Source: Pseudomonas frederiksbergensis
GTDB lineage: Bacteria; Pseudomonadota; Gammaproteobacteria; Pseudomonadales; Pseudomonadaceae
NCBI RefSeq assembly: GCF_001952935.1
Contig: NZ_CP018320.1
Span: 1 to 64,000, forward strand
DNA length: 64,000 nucleotides
Reading direction: 5' to 3'
Part shown: positions 1 through 7,298 of the stretch, one piece after another
Numbering within the stretch: position 1 is the stretch's first letter
Layout: the number at the start of each line of letters is the position of its first letter
Position numbers and translations under genes: made by a program
The notes under the pieces: generated by a model
Databases searched by the model: none
Told to the model about the DNA's origin: nothing
What the model saw: only the letters and a program-made list of their open reading frames with translations

Positions 1-664
1 GATATCCTGGATGTGCTAACGCCGATCTGGAGCAAGATCCCCGTCACGGCGAACCGCGTCCGGAATCGCATAGAGCTCGTGCTCGATGCAGCCAAGGCAC
101 TGAAGCTTCGGCAAGGTGAAAACCCCGCACGGTGGCGTGGTCATCTCGACAAGCTCTTGCCCAAGCAATCGCATACGGTAGTCCCCTTCCCGTCTCCGAC
201 ACCTTCACGCACTGCCGAGCTGTTGGCCAGGCTCGATTCCCTGGATGGGGCAGCAGCTCGTGCTGTTGAATTCGCAATTCTGACTGCGACCCGTAACCAA
301 GAGGTAAGCGGGGCCCAGTGGCCGGAAATAGATTGGGAGGAGAAAGTCTGGTACATCCCAGCAGAACGCATGAAAGCGGGCAAGGCTCACCGGGTACCCC
401 TTACGGAGCAAATGCTCGAGGTGCTACGGCAGCAGATCGGAAAGCATGACAAATGGATATTTCTCAACTCCTGGCGAACAGGCCCTATTCCCGGCAATGC
501 CATGGCAAGGGTACTCGATCAGCTCCAGGTCGATGGCGTCGTACCGCATGGGTTCAGATCTACTTTTCGGACGTGGGCCGCGGAAGAAACCGATCACCAG
601 CGAGAGGTTTGCGAAATGGCTCTCGCGCATACCCTCAACAGTAAGGTTGAAGCAGCTTATAACC
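1..664 (+). repeat. Left copy of integrase direct repeat
   Basis: These bases match 41112-41775 without gaps and with roughly 20 scattered substitutions counted by eye. Both copies lie on the + strand and bracket the whole naphthalene region. The repeat may extend left beyond the window: integrase sequence continues upstream in the right copy to about 40842. Homology ends within the codons around the catalytic Tyr (TATAACCGC here, TATACTTCG in the right copy). Confidence 0.9.
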
Positions 665-822
665 GCGGCGACTTGCTGGATAAGCGTCGCGCCCTGATGA
701 AGGATTGGGGAGACTTTCTTGTCGTTAACGCTCCCCAGGTGAACGGTGAAGTATCGGATCTGGTTTCGGAGCTTGCCCCTGATGCTGGGTCAGATCTGGC
801 CAAGGTTCAGCCGGCCGCTTGA
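1..822 (+). CDS. P4-type tyrosine recombinase (integrase), 3' part
   Basis: The reading frame is open from the first base, so the 5' end lies outside the window. The visible 273 residues hold the catalytic domain of a phage P4-like site-specific integrase: the first Arg in LTATRNQEVSG, the HGFRSTFRTWA box (H-x-x-R), the second His in ALAHTLNSK and the Tyr nucleophile in VEAAYNR, followed by a normal basic C-terminal tail (LDKRRALMKDW). Such enzymes move genomic islands. The first 664 bases are about 97% identical by eye to a second, truncated copy at 41112-41775 in the same orientation. Family assignment is firm; whether the full gene is intact cannot be seen. Confidence 0.9.
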   Translation, partial: DILDVLTPIWSKIPVTANRVRNRIELVLDAAKALKLRQGENPARWRGHLDKLLPKQSHTVVPFPSPTPSRTAELLARLDSLDGAAARAVEFAILTATRNQEVSGAQWPEIDWEEKVWYIPAERMKAGKAHRVPLTEQMLEVLRQQIGKHDKWIFLNSWRTGPIPGNAMARVLDQLQVDGVVPHGFRSTFRTWAAEETDHQREVCEMALAHTLNSKVEAAYNRGDLLDKRRALMKDWGDFLVVNAPQVNGEVSDLVSELAPDAGSDLAKVQPAA

Positions 823-922
823 CCACCGAGATGAGGGCGCTCTGCCAGAAGCGCCCTAACAACAACCAATTTTGCCTGAACTTTGCCCCCTCCCTCGCAG
901 TTCCTATATTTCGCAGGTGCGA

Positions 923-1399
923 TCAGAATGGAAGTTTCTGCTCCACCACCATAGCTGTGGCGTTGAACTTCCGGCCAAGCCGCATCGTGTCCCCCATGGT
1001 CGTAATGGGACGACCACGGAGATCCGTTGCCTTCTTGTCATCAGCCAGGAAGCGCATGGCATCGGCAATCCGGTGCGCGAGCTTGCCGATCGCCTGGTTG
1101 TACCCGTCTGCACTTCGCCCGGTCTCCAGGGCAGCATCCAAGGTTGCGCCATGCAACAGGGCGTCGGCCACCCACTCACCGACCTCTTTGGCCGTTTCGT
1201 GGTCGTTCTTGCTGTCTGCTACCTTGCCGAGCAGGTAGAACAGGAAGTCATCGTCTCGGTTTGCCGACCAACCGTTAACGAAGCGGCACTCCATCTGGAA
1301 CACATCGAACAACGAGTAGAGAGAGCCGTCCGAAACCATGGACAGCTCAGGGTAATACGATCGCAGCTCCGCGAACTCTTCCTGCCCGTACTCAGGCAC
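923..1399 (-). CDS. Hypothetical protein, 158 aa
   Basis: An open frame with sensible amino-acid composition, a GTG start at 1399 and a stop at 923. The start codon overlaps the end of a short upstream frame that finishes with INEEIQAVLSNPGTSA, which suggests translational coupling inside a small - strand gene group. The sequence is acidic in its N-terminal half and rich in Ala and Asp; I see no signal peptide, membrane segment or catalytic motif. I do not recognise the family. It sits between the integrase and decayed genes, so it is probably island cargo. Confidence 0.5.
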   Translation of the reverse strand: MPEYGQEEFAELRSYYPELSMVSDGSLYSLFDVFQMECRFVNGWSANRDDDFLFYLLGKVADSKNDHETAKEVGEWVADALLHGATLDAALETGRSADGYNQAIGKLAHRIADAMRFLADDKKATDLRGRPITTMGDTMRLGRKFNATAMVVEQKLPF

Positions 1400-1483
1400 T
1401 GGTTCCAGGGTTGCTGAGTACCGCCTGAATTTCTTCGTTGATGGCCACCGTTCGATTCCTCTGTCCGGAAGGCGTTGTGTTGC

Positions 1484-1857
1484 TCAGCGATTCGCTGCCG
1501 TAGCACTGGAAAGGTTGCGGTGTTCCTGGGGAGGCATCGGTTGCCTCATCAGCTCAAACGCCGGTGAAATGAACTCGGCCGTAATGGCAGCGGACAGCGC
1601 CTTCAGCTCGAAGTCGGTCACCTGAAAGCTCCCCGGCCAGATCCTGATGAGTGCCGATTTTCGTGCGACAAGGAATTTCTCCTGTTTGAGCATGGCCTCG
1701 TTGACGGCGATACCAACAGCCTCGGCAAGCGCATCGCGGCTCCTGAAAAATGAGTCATGGAGGAAAATGGGCAGTCGATCGGCACTCCGCCGACGATCAC
1801 TTGATTCGGCTTCAGGTCGATGACGACGCGATTGCCACCACTTTCCGCTCCGTCCAC
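1484..1857 (-). pseudogene. Hypothetical gene with a single frameshift
   Basis: Two overlapping frames on the - strand join naturally. The N-terminal frame, from a GTG at 1857, gives a short segment containing IDLKPNQVIVGGVPIDCPFS; the C-terminal frame contains DALAEAVGIAVNEAMLK and ends at 1484. They meet at a run of five T near 1750, so one base gained or lost explains the break. The product would be about 124 aa with no recognisable domain. A sequencing error in the homopolymer is the alternative. Confidence 0.45.
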
Positions 1858-2018
1858 TCAATAAACCAGGCCCCGAGAGCGCCAGCAGCAGCGACGGTGC
1901 CGGCGACTATCCAGTTTCCCTGGCTGGGCGCATTGAAAACCGGAAACACAGCAAATGAGCCCAGCAGCGTGAGGGGCATAGCTCCCAACCCGAGTAGGCC
2001 TTTCGACAGAGCATTCAT
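1812..2018 (-). CDS. Small putative membrane protein, 68 aa
   Basis: A short frame with two hydrophobic stretches, one around GLLGLGAMPLTLLGSFAVF (residues 7-25) and one around WIVAGTVAAAGALGAWFI (residues 36-53), ending in a basic tail. This looks like a two-helix inner-membrane protein of unknown role. Its 3' end overlaps the start of the frameshifted gene at 1857, and its upstream flank is the decayed ligD remnant. The start at 2018 is the first ATG after that remnant, but no strong ribosome-binding site is visible. Confidence 0.4.
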   Translation of the reverse strand: MNALSKGLLGLGAMPLTLLGSFAVFPVFNAPSQGNWIVAGTVAAAGALGAWFIEWTERKVVAIASSST

Positions 2019-2091
2019 TGAAAGGGGAACCTTGATCGCTGATTTCGACCAATTATTCCACGCCGTCTGCGCCAGCAAGGCCGTAATCAGT

Positions 2092-2771
2092 TCGTAAAGG
2101 GGAGCCCGCAGTAACAGCGAACCGACGCCGGTAGCTGCGCGCGTGAATCCTGAGATCACAAATTCTTGGCGATTATCGCATTTCAATTTCACCCAAGCGC
2201 CGTTCCTTGCGCTGCTGTAGCGGCGGCCATCACGCTTCTCCACGATTCCCTCCAGCTGCATCCGGCAAGCGTTGGCCAGCAGCTGCACTGGGTAAGCTTC
2301 CAGGGTATCGCTGAAGCGTACGCGCTCCAATGGGCAGTGCTCGAGGAGCGCCTCAAGTACCTGGCGGCTCAGTTCAACGCCCTCTCCCCGCAGATCTGCA
2401 CCGTCGAGGTAGAGCAGGTCGAACGCCACGTACACAAATTTGTCGGTACACCGTGCGGCGAACGCTGACTGCAGGGCTTGAAATGCTGGTCGACCGTCGT
2501 CTTCCTGGAATACGACCTCACCGTCGAGCCAGGCTGAATGGACGGCTAGGCGTCCCAGCTATTTGGCCAGGAGTGGCATATGATCGATCTAGTCAAACCC
2601 GTTTTTGGTGAAAAGCTGCACCTGGTCACCATCGATCCGTGCTAACAGACGATACCAGTCGTACTTGATCTCGTATCGCCATGCTCCTGCCGACGACAGT
2701 GTCAGTAGAGTAACCAGTTGTGGCGCGATCCAACACGGGTTTGGTGCCTTGGGCGGTTTCACTATCGCCAC
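2092..2771 (-). pseudogene. ligD: ATP-dependent DNA ligase (LigD-type) remnant
   Basis: Translation of the - strand shows the ligase nucleotidyltransferase core in order: the adenylation motif region WRYEIKYDWYRLLARIDG with the active-site Lys, then AWLDGEVVFQ, then YVAFDLLYLDG, then LEGIVEKRDGRRYSS and WVKLKCDNRQEFVI. Two in-frame TAG codons lie between the first and second blocks (after TKNGFD and after MPLLAK), apparently from Trp and Gln/Glu codons. Homology stops after SLLLRAPLYE near 2092. LigD works in bacterial non-homologous end joining; this copy is dead. Its 5' end is about 70 bp from the nah promoter. Confidence 0.8.
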
Positions 2772-2839
2772 CTCGCTATCAGGAACATTCCTTCAGGGTG
2801 GAGTGCGTAATTTTCTGAAAGGGGAGCCAGGTTATGAGT

Positions 2840-2854
2840 ATTCACATTGGTGAT
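2840..2854 (+). promoter_or_regulatory. NahR-binding box of the nah upper promoter
   Basis: ATTCACATTGGTGAT agrees with the LysR-type NahR consensus ATTCAC-N3-N2-TGAT. It lies about 100 bp upstream of nahAa, and about 58-72 bp upstream of the start site predicted from the promoter below, the expected position for NahR with its inducer salicylate. A second partial box (ATTCACG at 2894) overlaps the promoter spacer. Confidence 0.7.
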
Positions 2855-2876
2855 AAACAACCTCACTTATGCGTTA

Positions 2877-2905
2877 TTGACATATAACGTCGTATTCACG
2901 ATTAT
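2877..2905 (+). promoter_or_regulatory. Probable sigma-70 promoter of the upper operon
   Basis: TTGACA at 2877-2882 is followed after 17 bp by GATTAT at 2900-2905, giving a predicted start near 2912 and a leader of about 30 bases before nahAa. The weak -10 fits an activator-dependent promoter. Assignment is by spacing and by the NahR box upstream, not by experiment. Confidence 0.5.
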
Positions 2906-2940
2906 TTACCATATAAGTCTTATAATAACGAAGCCATATT

Positions 2941-3927
2941 ATGGAACTCCTCATACAACCGAACAATCGCATAATTCCCTTCAGTGCCGGTGCCAACCTT
3001 CTGGAAGTGCTTCGCGAGAACGGTGTAGCTATTTCCTACAGTTGCTTGTCTGGGCGTTGCGGAACCTGTCGCTGCCGGGTTATAGATGGCAGTGTCATTG
3101 ATTCTGGGGCGGAAAATGGGCAATCAAACCTCACCGACAAGCAGTATGTGCTCGCCTGTCAGTCAGTACTCACTGGCAATTGCGCTATCGAAGTCCCAGA
3201 AGCCGACGAAATTGTCACTCACCCGGCGCGAATCATCAAGGGCACAGTGGTCGCAGTCGAGTCGCCCACTCACGATATCCGTCGCTTACGCGTACGCCTC
3301 TCCAAGCCCTTCGAGTTCTCACCCGGACAGTACGCGACACTGCAGTTCAGCCCTGAGCATGCGCGTCCGTATTCAATGGCAGGTTTGCCAGATGACCAAG
3401 AAATGGAGTTCCACATACGCAAGGTGCCGGGTGGGCGCGTCACGGAGTATGTTTTCGAACACGTCCGCGAAGGTACAAGCATCAAGTTGAGCGGGCCTCT
3501 TGGTACGGCTTATCTACGTCAGAAGCACACCGGACCGATGCTGTGTGTAGGTGGCGGGACCGGACTCGCACCGGTGCTGTCGATTGTTCGCGGCGCGCTG
3601 AAGTCGGGTATGACGAACCCCATCCTCCTTTATTTCGGGGTGCGCAGTCAGCAAGACCTCTACGACGCAGAGCGATTGCACAAACTCGCCGCTGACCACC
3701 CTCAACTGACCGTACACACGGTGATTGCAACGGGCCCGATTAATGAGGGTCAGCGAGCCGGCCTAATTACCGATGTGATCGAAAAAGACATCCTTTCGCT
3801 GGCTGGGTGGAGGGCCTACCTGTGCGGCGCACCAGCGATGGTTGAAGCGTTGTGCACCGTCACCAAGCATCTTGGAATATCACCCGAACATATTTATGCC
3901 GATGCCTTCTATCCCGGTGGGATCTGA
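2941..3927 (+). CDS. nahAa: Naphthalene 1,2-dioxygenase ferredoxin reductase
   Basis: A 328-aa reductase that passes electrons from NAD(P)H through FAD and a [2Fe-2S] centre to the ferredoxin NahAb. An N-terminal plant-type ferredoxin domain (residues 1-90) carries CLSGRCGTC plus a later Cys in VLACQS; an FAD-binding domain has RPYSMAG; and a nucleotide-binding domain has CVGGGTGLAPV and ends in AFYPGG. Length and sequence match NahAa of the NAH7/NCIB 9816 group. It is the first gene of the upper operon, 29 bp after the predicted start site. The 143-bp gap to nahAb is the widest gap within the dioxygenase genes. Confidence 0.97.
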   Translation: MELLIQPNNRIIPFSAGANLLEVLRENGVAISYSCLSGRCGTCRCRVIDGSVIDSGAENGQSNLTDKQYVLACQSVLTGNCAIEVPEADEIVTHPARIIKGTVVAVESPTHDIRRLRVRLSKPFEFSPGQYATLQFSPEHARPYSMAGLPDDQEMEFHIRKVPGGRVTEYVFEHVREGTSIKLSGPLGTAYLRQKHTGPMLCVGGGTGLAPVLSIVRGALKSGMTNPILLYFGVRSQQDLYDAERLHKLAADHPQLTVHTVIATGPINEGQRAGLITDVIEKDILSLAGWRAYLCGAPAMVEALCTVTKHLGISPEHIYADAFYPGGI

Positions 3928-3981
3928 ATAGTTCCCGGCCATGCACCTCTGTCCATCGAGAATTCATCAGGAAGACATTCA

Positions 3982-4059
3982 AATGAACGTAAACAATAAG
4001 GGCAGCGTCTGTATTTGCGGCAGCGAAATGCTCCCTAAATTCCTCATTTACCCCATCTG
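3982..4059 (+). CDS. Possible 25-aa leader peptide between nahAa and nahAb
   Basis: ATG at 3982 is preceded by AGGAAG with 7-base spacing, and the frame runs 25 codons to TGA, ending 11 bases before nahAb and just ahead of that gene's Shine-Dalgarno sequence. The peptide contains CICG. It may be a coupling peptide, the remnant of a lost gene, or chance. Nothing else supports it. Confidence 0.2.
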
Positions 4060-4070
4060 AGGATTGCTTT

Positions 4071-4385
4071 ATGACAGTAAAGTGGATTGAAGCAGTCGCT
4101 CTTTCTGACATCCTTGAAGGTGACGTCCTCGGCGTGACTGTCGAGGGCAAGGAGCTGGCGCTGTATGAAGTTGAAGGCGAAATCTACGCTACCGACAACC
4201 TGTGCACGCATGGTTCCGCCCGCATGAGTGATGGTTATCTCGAGGGTAGAGAAATCGAATGCCCCTTGCATCAAGGTCGGTTTGACGTTTGCACAGGCAA
4301 AGCCCTGTGCGCACCCGTGACACAGAACATCAAAACATATCCAGTCAAGATTGAGAACCTGCGCGTAATGATTGATTTGAGCTAA
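4071..4385 (+). CDS. nahAb: Naphthalene dioxygenase Rieske ferredoxin
   Basis: A 104-aa Rieske ferredoxin that carries electrons from NahAa to the oxygenase. The cluster ligands are clear: C-x-H in NLCTHGSARM and C-x2-H in CPLHQGRFD. Length and sequence match NahAb of the naphthalene family. A Shine-Dalgarno GAGGA lies 6-7 bases before the ATG. The gene ends 70 bp before nahAc; that spacer holds AACAGGAGGCACC about 50 bp from the nahAc start, which looks like an orphan ribosome-binding site left by a deletion or by an older start. Confidence 0.96.
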   Translation: MTVKWIEAVALSDILEGDVLGVTVEGKELALYEVEGEIYATDNLCTHGSARMSDGYLEGREIECPLHQGRFDVCTGKALCAPVTQNIKTYPVKIENLRVMIDLS

Positions 4386-4455
4386 GAATTTTAACAGGAG
4401 GCACCCCGGGCCCTAGAGCGTAATCACCCCCATTCCATCTTTTTTAGGTGAAAAC

Positions 4456-5805
4456 ATGAATTACAATAATAAAATCTTGGTAAGTGAATCTGGTCTGAGC
4501 CAAAAGCACCTGATTCATGGCGATGAAGAACTTTTCCAACATGAACTGAAAACCATTTTTGCGCGGAACTGGCTTTTTCTCACTCATGATAGCCTGATTC
4601 CTGCCCCCGGCGACTATGTTACCGCAAAAATGGGGATTGACGAGGTCATCGTCTCCCGGCAGAACGACGGTTCGATTCGTGCTTTTCTGAACGTTTGCCG
4701 GCATCGTGGCAAGACGCTGGTGAGCGTGGAAGCCGGCAATGCCAAAGGTTTTGTTTGCAGCTATCACGGCTGGGGCTTCGGCTCCAACGGTGAACTGCAG
4801 AGCGTTCCATTTGAAAAAGATCTGTACGGCGAGTCGCTCAATAAAAAATGTCTGGGGTTGAAAGAAGTCGCTCGCGTGGAGAGCTTCCATGGCTTCATCT
4901 ACGGTTGCTTCGACCAGGAGGCCCCTCCTCTTATGGACTATCTGGGTGACGCTGCTTGGTACCTGGAACCTATGTTCAAGCATTCCGGCGGTTTAGAACT
5001 GGTCGGTCCTCCAGGCAAGGTTGTGATCAAGGCCAACTGGAAGGCACCCGCGGAAAACTTTGTGGGAGATGCATACCACGTGGGTTGGACGCACGCGTCT
5101 TCGCTTCGCTCGGGGGAGTCTATCTTCTCGTCGCTCGCTGGCAATGCGGCGCTACCACCTGAAGGCGCAGGCTTGCAAATGACCTCCAAATACGGCAGCG
5201 GCATTGGTGTGTTGTGGGACGGATATTCAGGTGTGCATAGCGCAGACTTGGTTCCGGAATTGATGGCATTCGGAGGCGCAAAGCAGGAAAGGCTGAACAA
5301 AGAAATTGGCGATGTTCGCGCTCGGATTTATCGCAGCCACCTCAACTGCACCGTTTTCCCGAACAACAGCATGCTGACCTGCTCGGGTGTTTTCAAAGTA
5401 TGGAACCCGATCGACGCAAACACCACCGAGGTCTGGACCTACGCCATTGTCGAAAAAGACATGCCTGAGGATCTCAAGCGCCGCTTGGCCGACTCTGTTC
5501 AGCGAACGTTCGGGCCTGCTGGCTTCTGGGAAAGCGACGACAATGACAATATGGAAACAGCTTCGCAAAACGGCAAGAAATATCAATCAAGAGATAGTGA
5601 TCTGCTTTCAAACCTTGGTTTCGGTAAGGACGTATACGGCGACGCGGTCTATCCAGGCGTCGTCGGCAAATCGGCGATCGGCGAGACCAGTTATCGTGGT
5701 TTCTACCGGGCTTACCAGGCACACGTCAGCAGCTCCAACTGGGCTGAGTTCGAGCATGCCTCTAGTACTTGGCATACTGAACTTACGAAGACTACTGATC
5801 GCTAA
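4456..5805 (+). CDS. nahAc: Naphthalene 1,2-dioxygenase large (alpha) subunit
   Basis: The 449-aa catalytic subunit that adds both atoms of O2 to naphthalene to form cis-1,2-dihydroxy-1,2-dihydronaphthalene, in an alpha3beta3 enzyme. The Rieske motif is CRHRGKTL (Cys81, His83) with CSYHGWGFG (Cys101, His104). The mononuclear iron site is in NFVGDAYHVGWTH: Asp205, His208 and His213, with Asp362 further on. Length equals the archetype. The start at 4456 is the ATG of MNYNNKIL. No truncation or missing ligand is seen, so it should be active. Confidence 0.98.
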   Translation: MNYNNKILVSESGLSQKHLIHGDEELFQHELKTIFARNWLFLTHDSLIPAPGDYVTAKMGIDEVIVSRQNDGSIRAFLNVCRHRGKTLVSVEAGNAKGFVCSYHGWGFGSNGELQSVPFEKDLYGESLNKKCLGLKEVARVESFHGFIYGCFDQEAPPLMDYLGDAAWYLEPMFKHSGGLELVGPPGKVVIKANWKAPAENFVGDAYHVGWTHASSLRSGESIFSSLAGNAALPPEGAGLQMTSKYGSGIGVLWDGYSGVHSADLVPELMAFGGAKQERLNKEIGDVRARIYRSHLNCTVFPNNSMLTCSGVFKVWNPIDANTTEVWTYAIVEKDMPEDLKRRLADSVQRTFGPAGFWESDDNDNMETASQNGKKYQSRDSDLLSNLGFGKDVYGDAVYPGVVGKSAIGETSYRGFYRAYQAHVSSSNWAEFEHASSTWHTELTKTTDR

Positions 5806-5819
5806 CAGACGAGTCGACC

Positions 5820-6404
5820 ATGATGATCAATATTCAAGAAGACAAGCTGGTTTCCGCCCACGACGCCGAAGAGATTCTTCGTTTCTTCAATTGCCACGAC
5901 TCTGCTTTGCAACAAGAAGCCACTACGCTGCTGACCCAGGAAGCGCATTTGTTGGACATTCAGGCTTACCGTGCTTGGTTAGAGCACTGCGTGGGGTCAG
6001 AGGTGCAATATCAGGTCATTTCACGCGAACTGCGCGCAGCTTCAGAGCGTCGTTATAAGCTCAATGAAGCCATGAACGTTTACAACGAAAATTTTCAGCA
6101 ACTGAAAGTTCGAGTTGAGCATCAACTGGATCCGCAAAACTGGGGCAACAGCCCGAAGCTGCGCTTTACTCGCTTTATCACCAACGTCCAGGCCGCAATG
6201 GACGTAAATGACAAAGAGCTACTTCACATCCGCTCCAACGTCATTCTGCACCGGGCACGACGTGGCAATCAGGTCGATGTCTTCTACGCCGCCCGGGAAG
6301 ATAAATGGAAACGTGGCGAAGGTGGAGTACGAAAATTGGTCCAGCGATTCGTCGATTACCCAGAGCGCATACTTCAGACGCACAATCTGATGGTCTTTCT
6401 GTGA
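5820..6404 (+). CDS. nahAd: Naphthalene 1,2-dioxygenase small (beta) subunit
   Basis: The 194-aa structural beta subunit of the ring-hydroxylating dioxygenase. The cone-shaped beta-subunit family features are present: an early helix around EEILRFFNCHD, the LLDIQAYRAWLEHCV segment, and the C-terminal strand region ending HNLMVFL. It starts with tandem Met codons (5820 or 5823), 14 bp after nahAc, and must be made in equal amounts with it. A perfect hairpin follows directly after its stop. Confidence 0.97.
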   Translation: MMINIQEDKLVSAHDAEEILRFFNCHDSALQQEATTLLTQEAHLLDIQAYRAWLEHCVGSEVQYQVISRELRAASERRYKLNEAMNVYNENFQQLKVRVEHQLDPQNWGNSPKLRFTRFITNVQAAMDVNDKELLHIRSNVILHRARRGNQVDVFYAAREDKWKRGEGGVRKLVQRFVDYPERILQTHNLMVFL

Positions 6405-6406
6405 TT

Positions 6407-6434
6407 CAGTGACCATTTTTACAAATGGTCACTG
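6407..6434 (+). repeat. Perfect 12-bp hairpin between nahAd and nahB
   Basis: CAGTGACCATTT, a TTAC loop, and AAATGGTCACTG form a perfect stem straight after the nahAd stop. It has no T-run, so it is not a classical terminator. In the middle of an operon it may protect the upstream dioxygenase mRNA from 3' exonucleases or mark a processing point. Confidence 0.75.
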
Positions 6435-6472
6435 CAACCGCGGTCACCATTAATCAAAGGGAATGTACGTGT

Positions 6473-7252
6473 ATGGGCAATCAACAAGTCGTTTCGATAA
6501 CCGGTGCAGGCTCAGGAATCGGTCTCGAACTGGTTCGGTCCTTTAAGTCGGCCGGTTATTACGTATCCGCTCTCGTACGAAACGAGGAGCAAGAGGCGCT
6601 TCTTTGCAAAGAGTTCAAGGACGCACTCGAGATTGTAGTGGGCGATGTCCGGGACCACGCAACAAATGAGAAGCTGATAAAGCAAACAATCGATAGATTC
6701 GGTCATCTTGATTGTTTTATTGCAAATGCCGGTATCTGGGATTACATGCTGAGCATCGAAGAGCCTTGGGAGAAAATATCGAGCAGTTTTGACGAAATAT
6801 TCGACATTAATGTCAAGAGCTATTTCAGTGGCATCAGTGCCGCCCTGCCGGAACTGAAAAAGACTAACGGATCAGTGGTGATGACCGCTTCGGTGTCGTC
6901 CCATGCGGTCGGTGGTGGTGGTTCTTGCTACATCGCCAGCAAGCATGCGGTGCTCGGTATGGTTAAGGCTTTGGCCTACGAATTGGCCCCCGAAGTTCGC
7001 GTGAACGCTGTTTCGCCGGGGGGCACCGTGACGTCTCTGTGCGGTCCCGCGAGCGCCGGTTTCGACAAAATGCACATGAAAGACATGCCCGGCATCGACG
7101 ATATGATCAAAGGTCTCACGCCTCTTGGGTTTGCAGCCAAGCCCGAAGACGTGGTGGCACCCTATTTGTTGCTGGCTTCGCGAAAGCAAGGAAAATTCAT
7201 CACCGGCACCGTGATTAGCATTGATGGCGGTATGGCGCTCGGTCGCAAGTGA
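6473..7252 (+). CDS. nahB: cis-1,2-dihydrodiol naphthalene dehydrogenase
   Basis: A 259-aa short-chain dehydrogenase that oxidises the cis-dihydrodiol to 1,2-dihydroxynaphthalene with NAD+. The nucleotide fold is TGAGSGIGLEL near the N-terminus, followed by IANAGIWDY; the catalytic Ser is in MTASVSSH and the Tyr/Lys pair is in CYIASKHAV. I chose the ATG at 6473 (MGNQQVVSITG) over an upstream in-frame Met because it matches the known NahB N-terminus and because the upstream codons overlap the intercistronic hairpin zone. Confidence 0.96.
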   Translation: MGNQQVVSITGAGSGIGLELVRSFKSAGYYVSALVRNEEQEALLCKEFKDALEIVVGDVRDHATNEKLIKQTIDRFGHLDCFIANAGIWDYMLSIEEPWEKISSSFDEIFDINVKSYFSGISAALPELKKTNGSVVMTASVSSHAVGGGGSCYIASKHAVLGMVKALAYELAPEVRVNAVSPGGTVTSLCGPASAGFDKMHMKDMPGIDDMIKGLTPLGFAAKPEDVVAPYLLLASRKQGKFITGTVISIDGGMALGRK

Positions 7253-7298
7253 GCTTGTAGCCGATCAGAAGTTATAGACACATTTCAGGTGACGCCCC

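Noticed and set aside
819..1417. + strand frames of 139 and 181 codons after the integrase
   Set aside because: They overlap the better-composed - strand gene at 923-1399; no ribosome-binding site or family signal.
2894..2908. ATTCACGATTATTTA as the main NahR site of the upper operon
   Set aside because: It lies only 40 bp before nahAa, inside the predicted promoter; the box at 2840 has a better TGAT half and the right distance.
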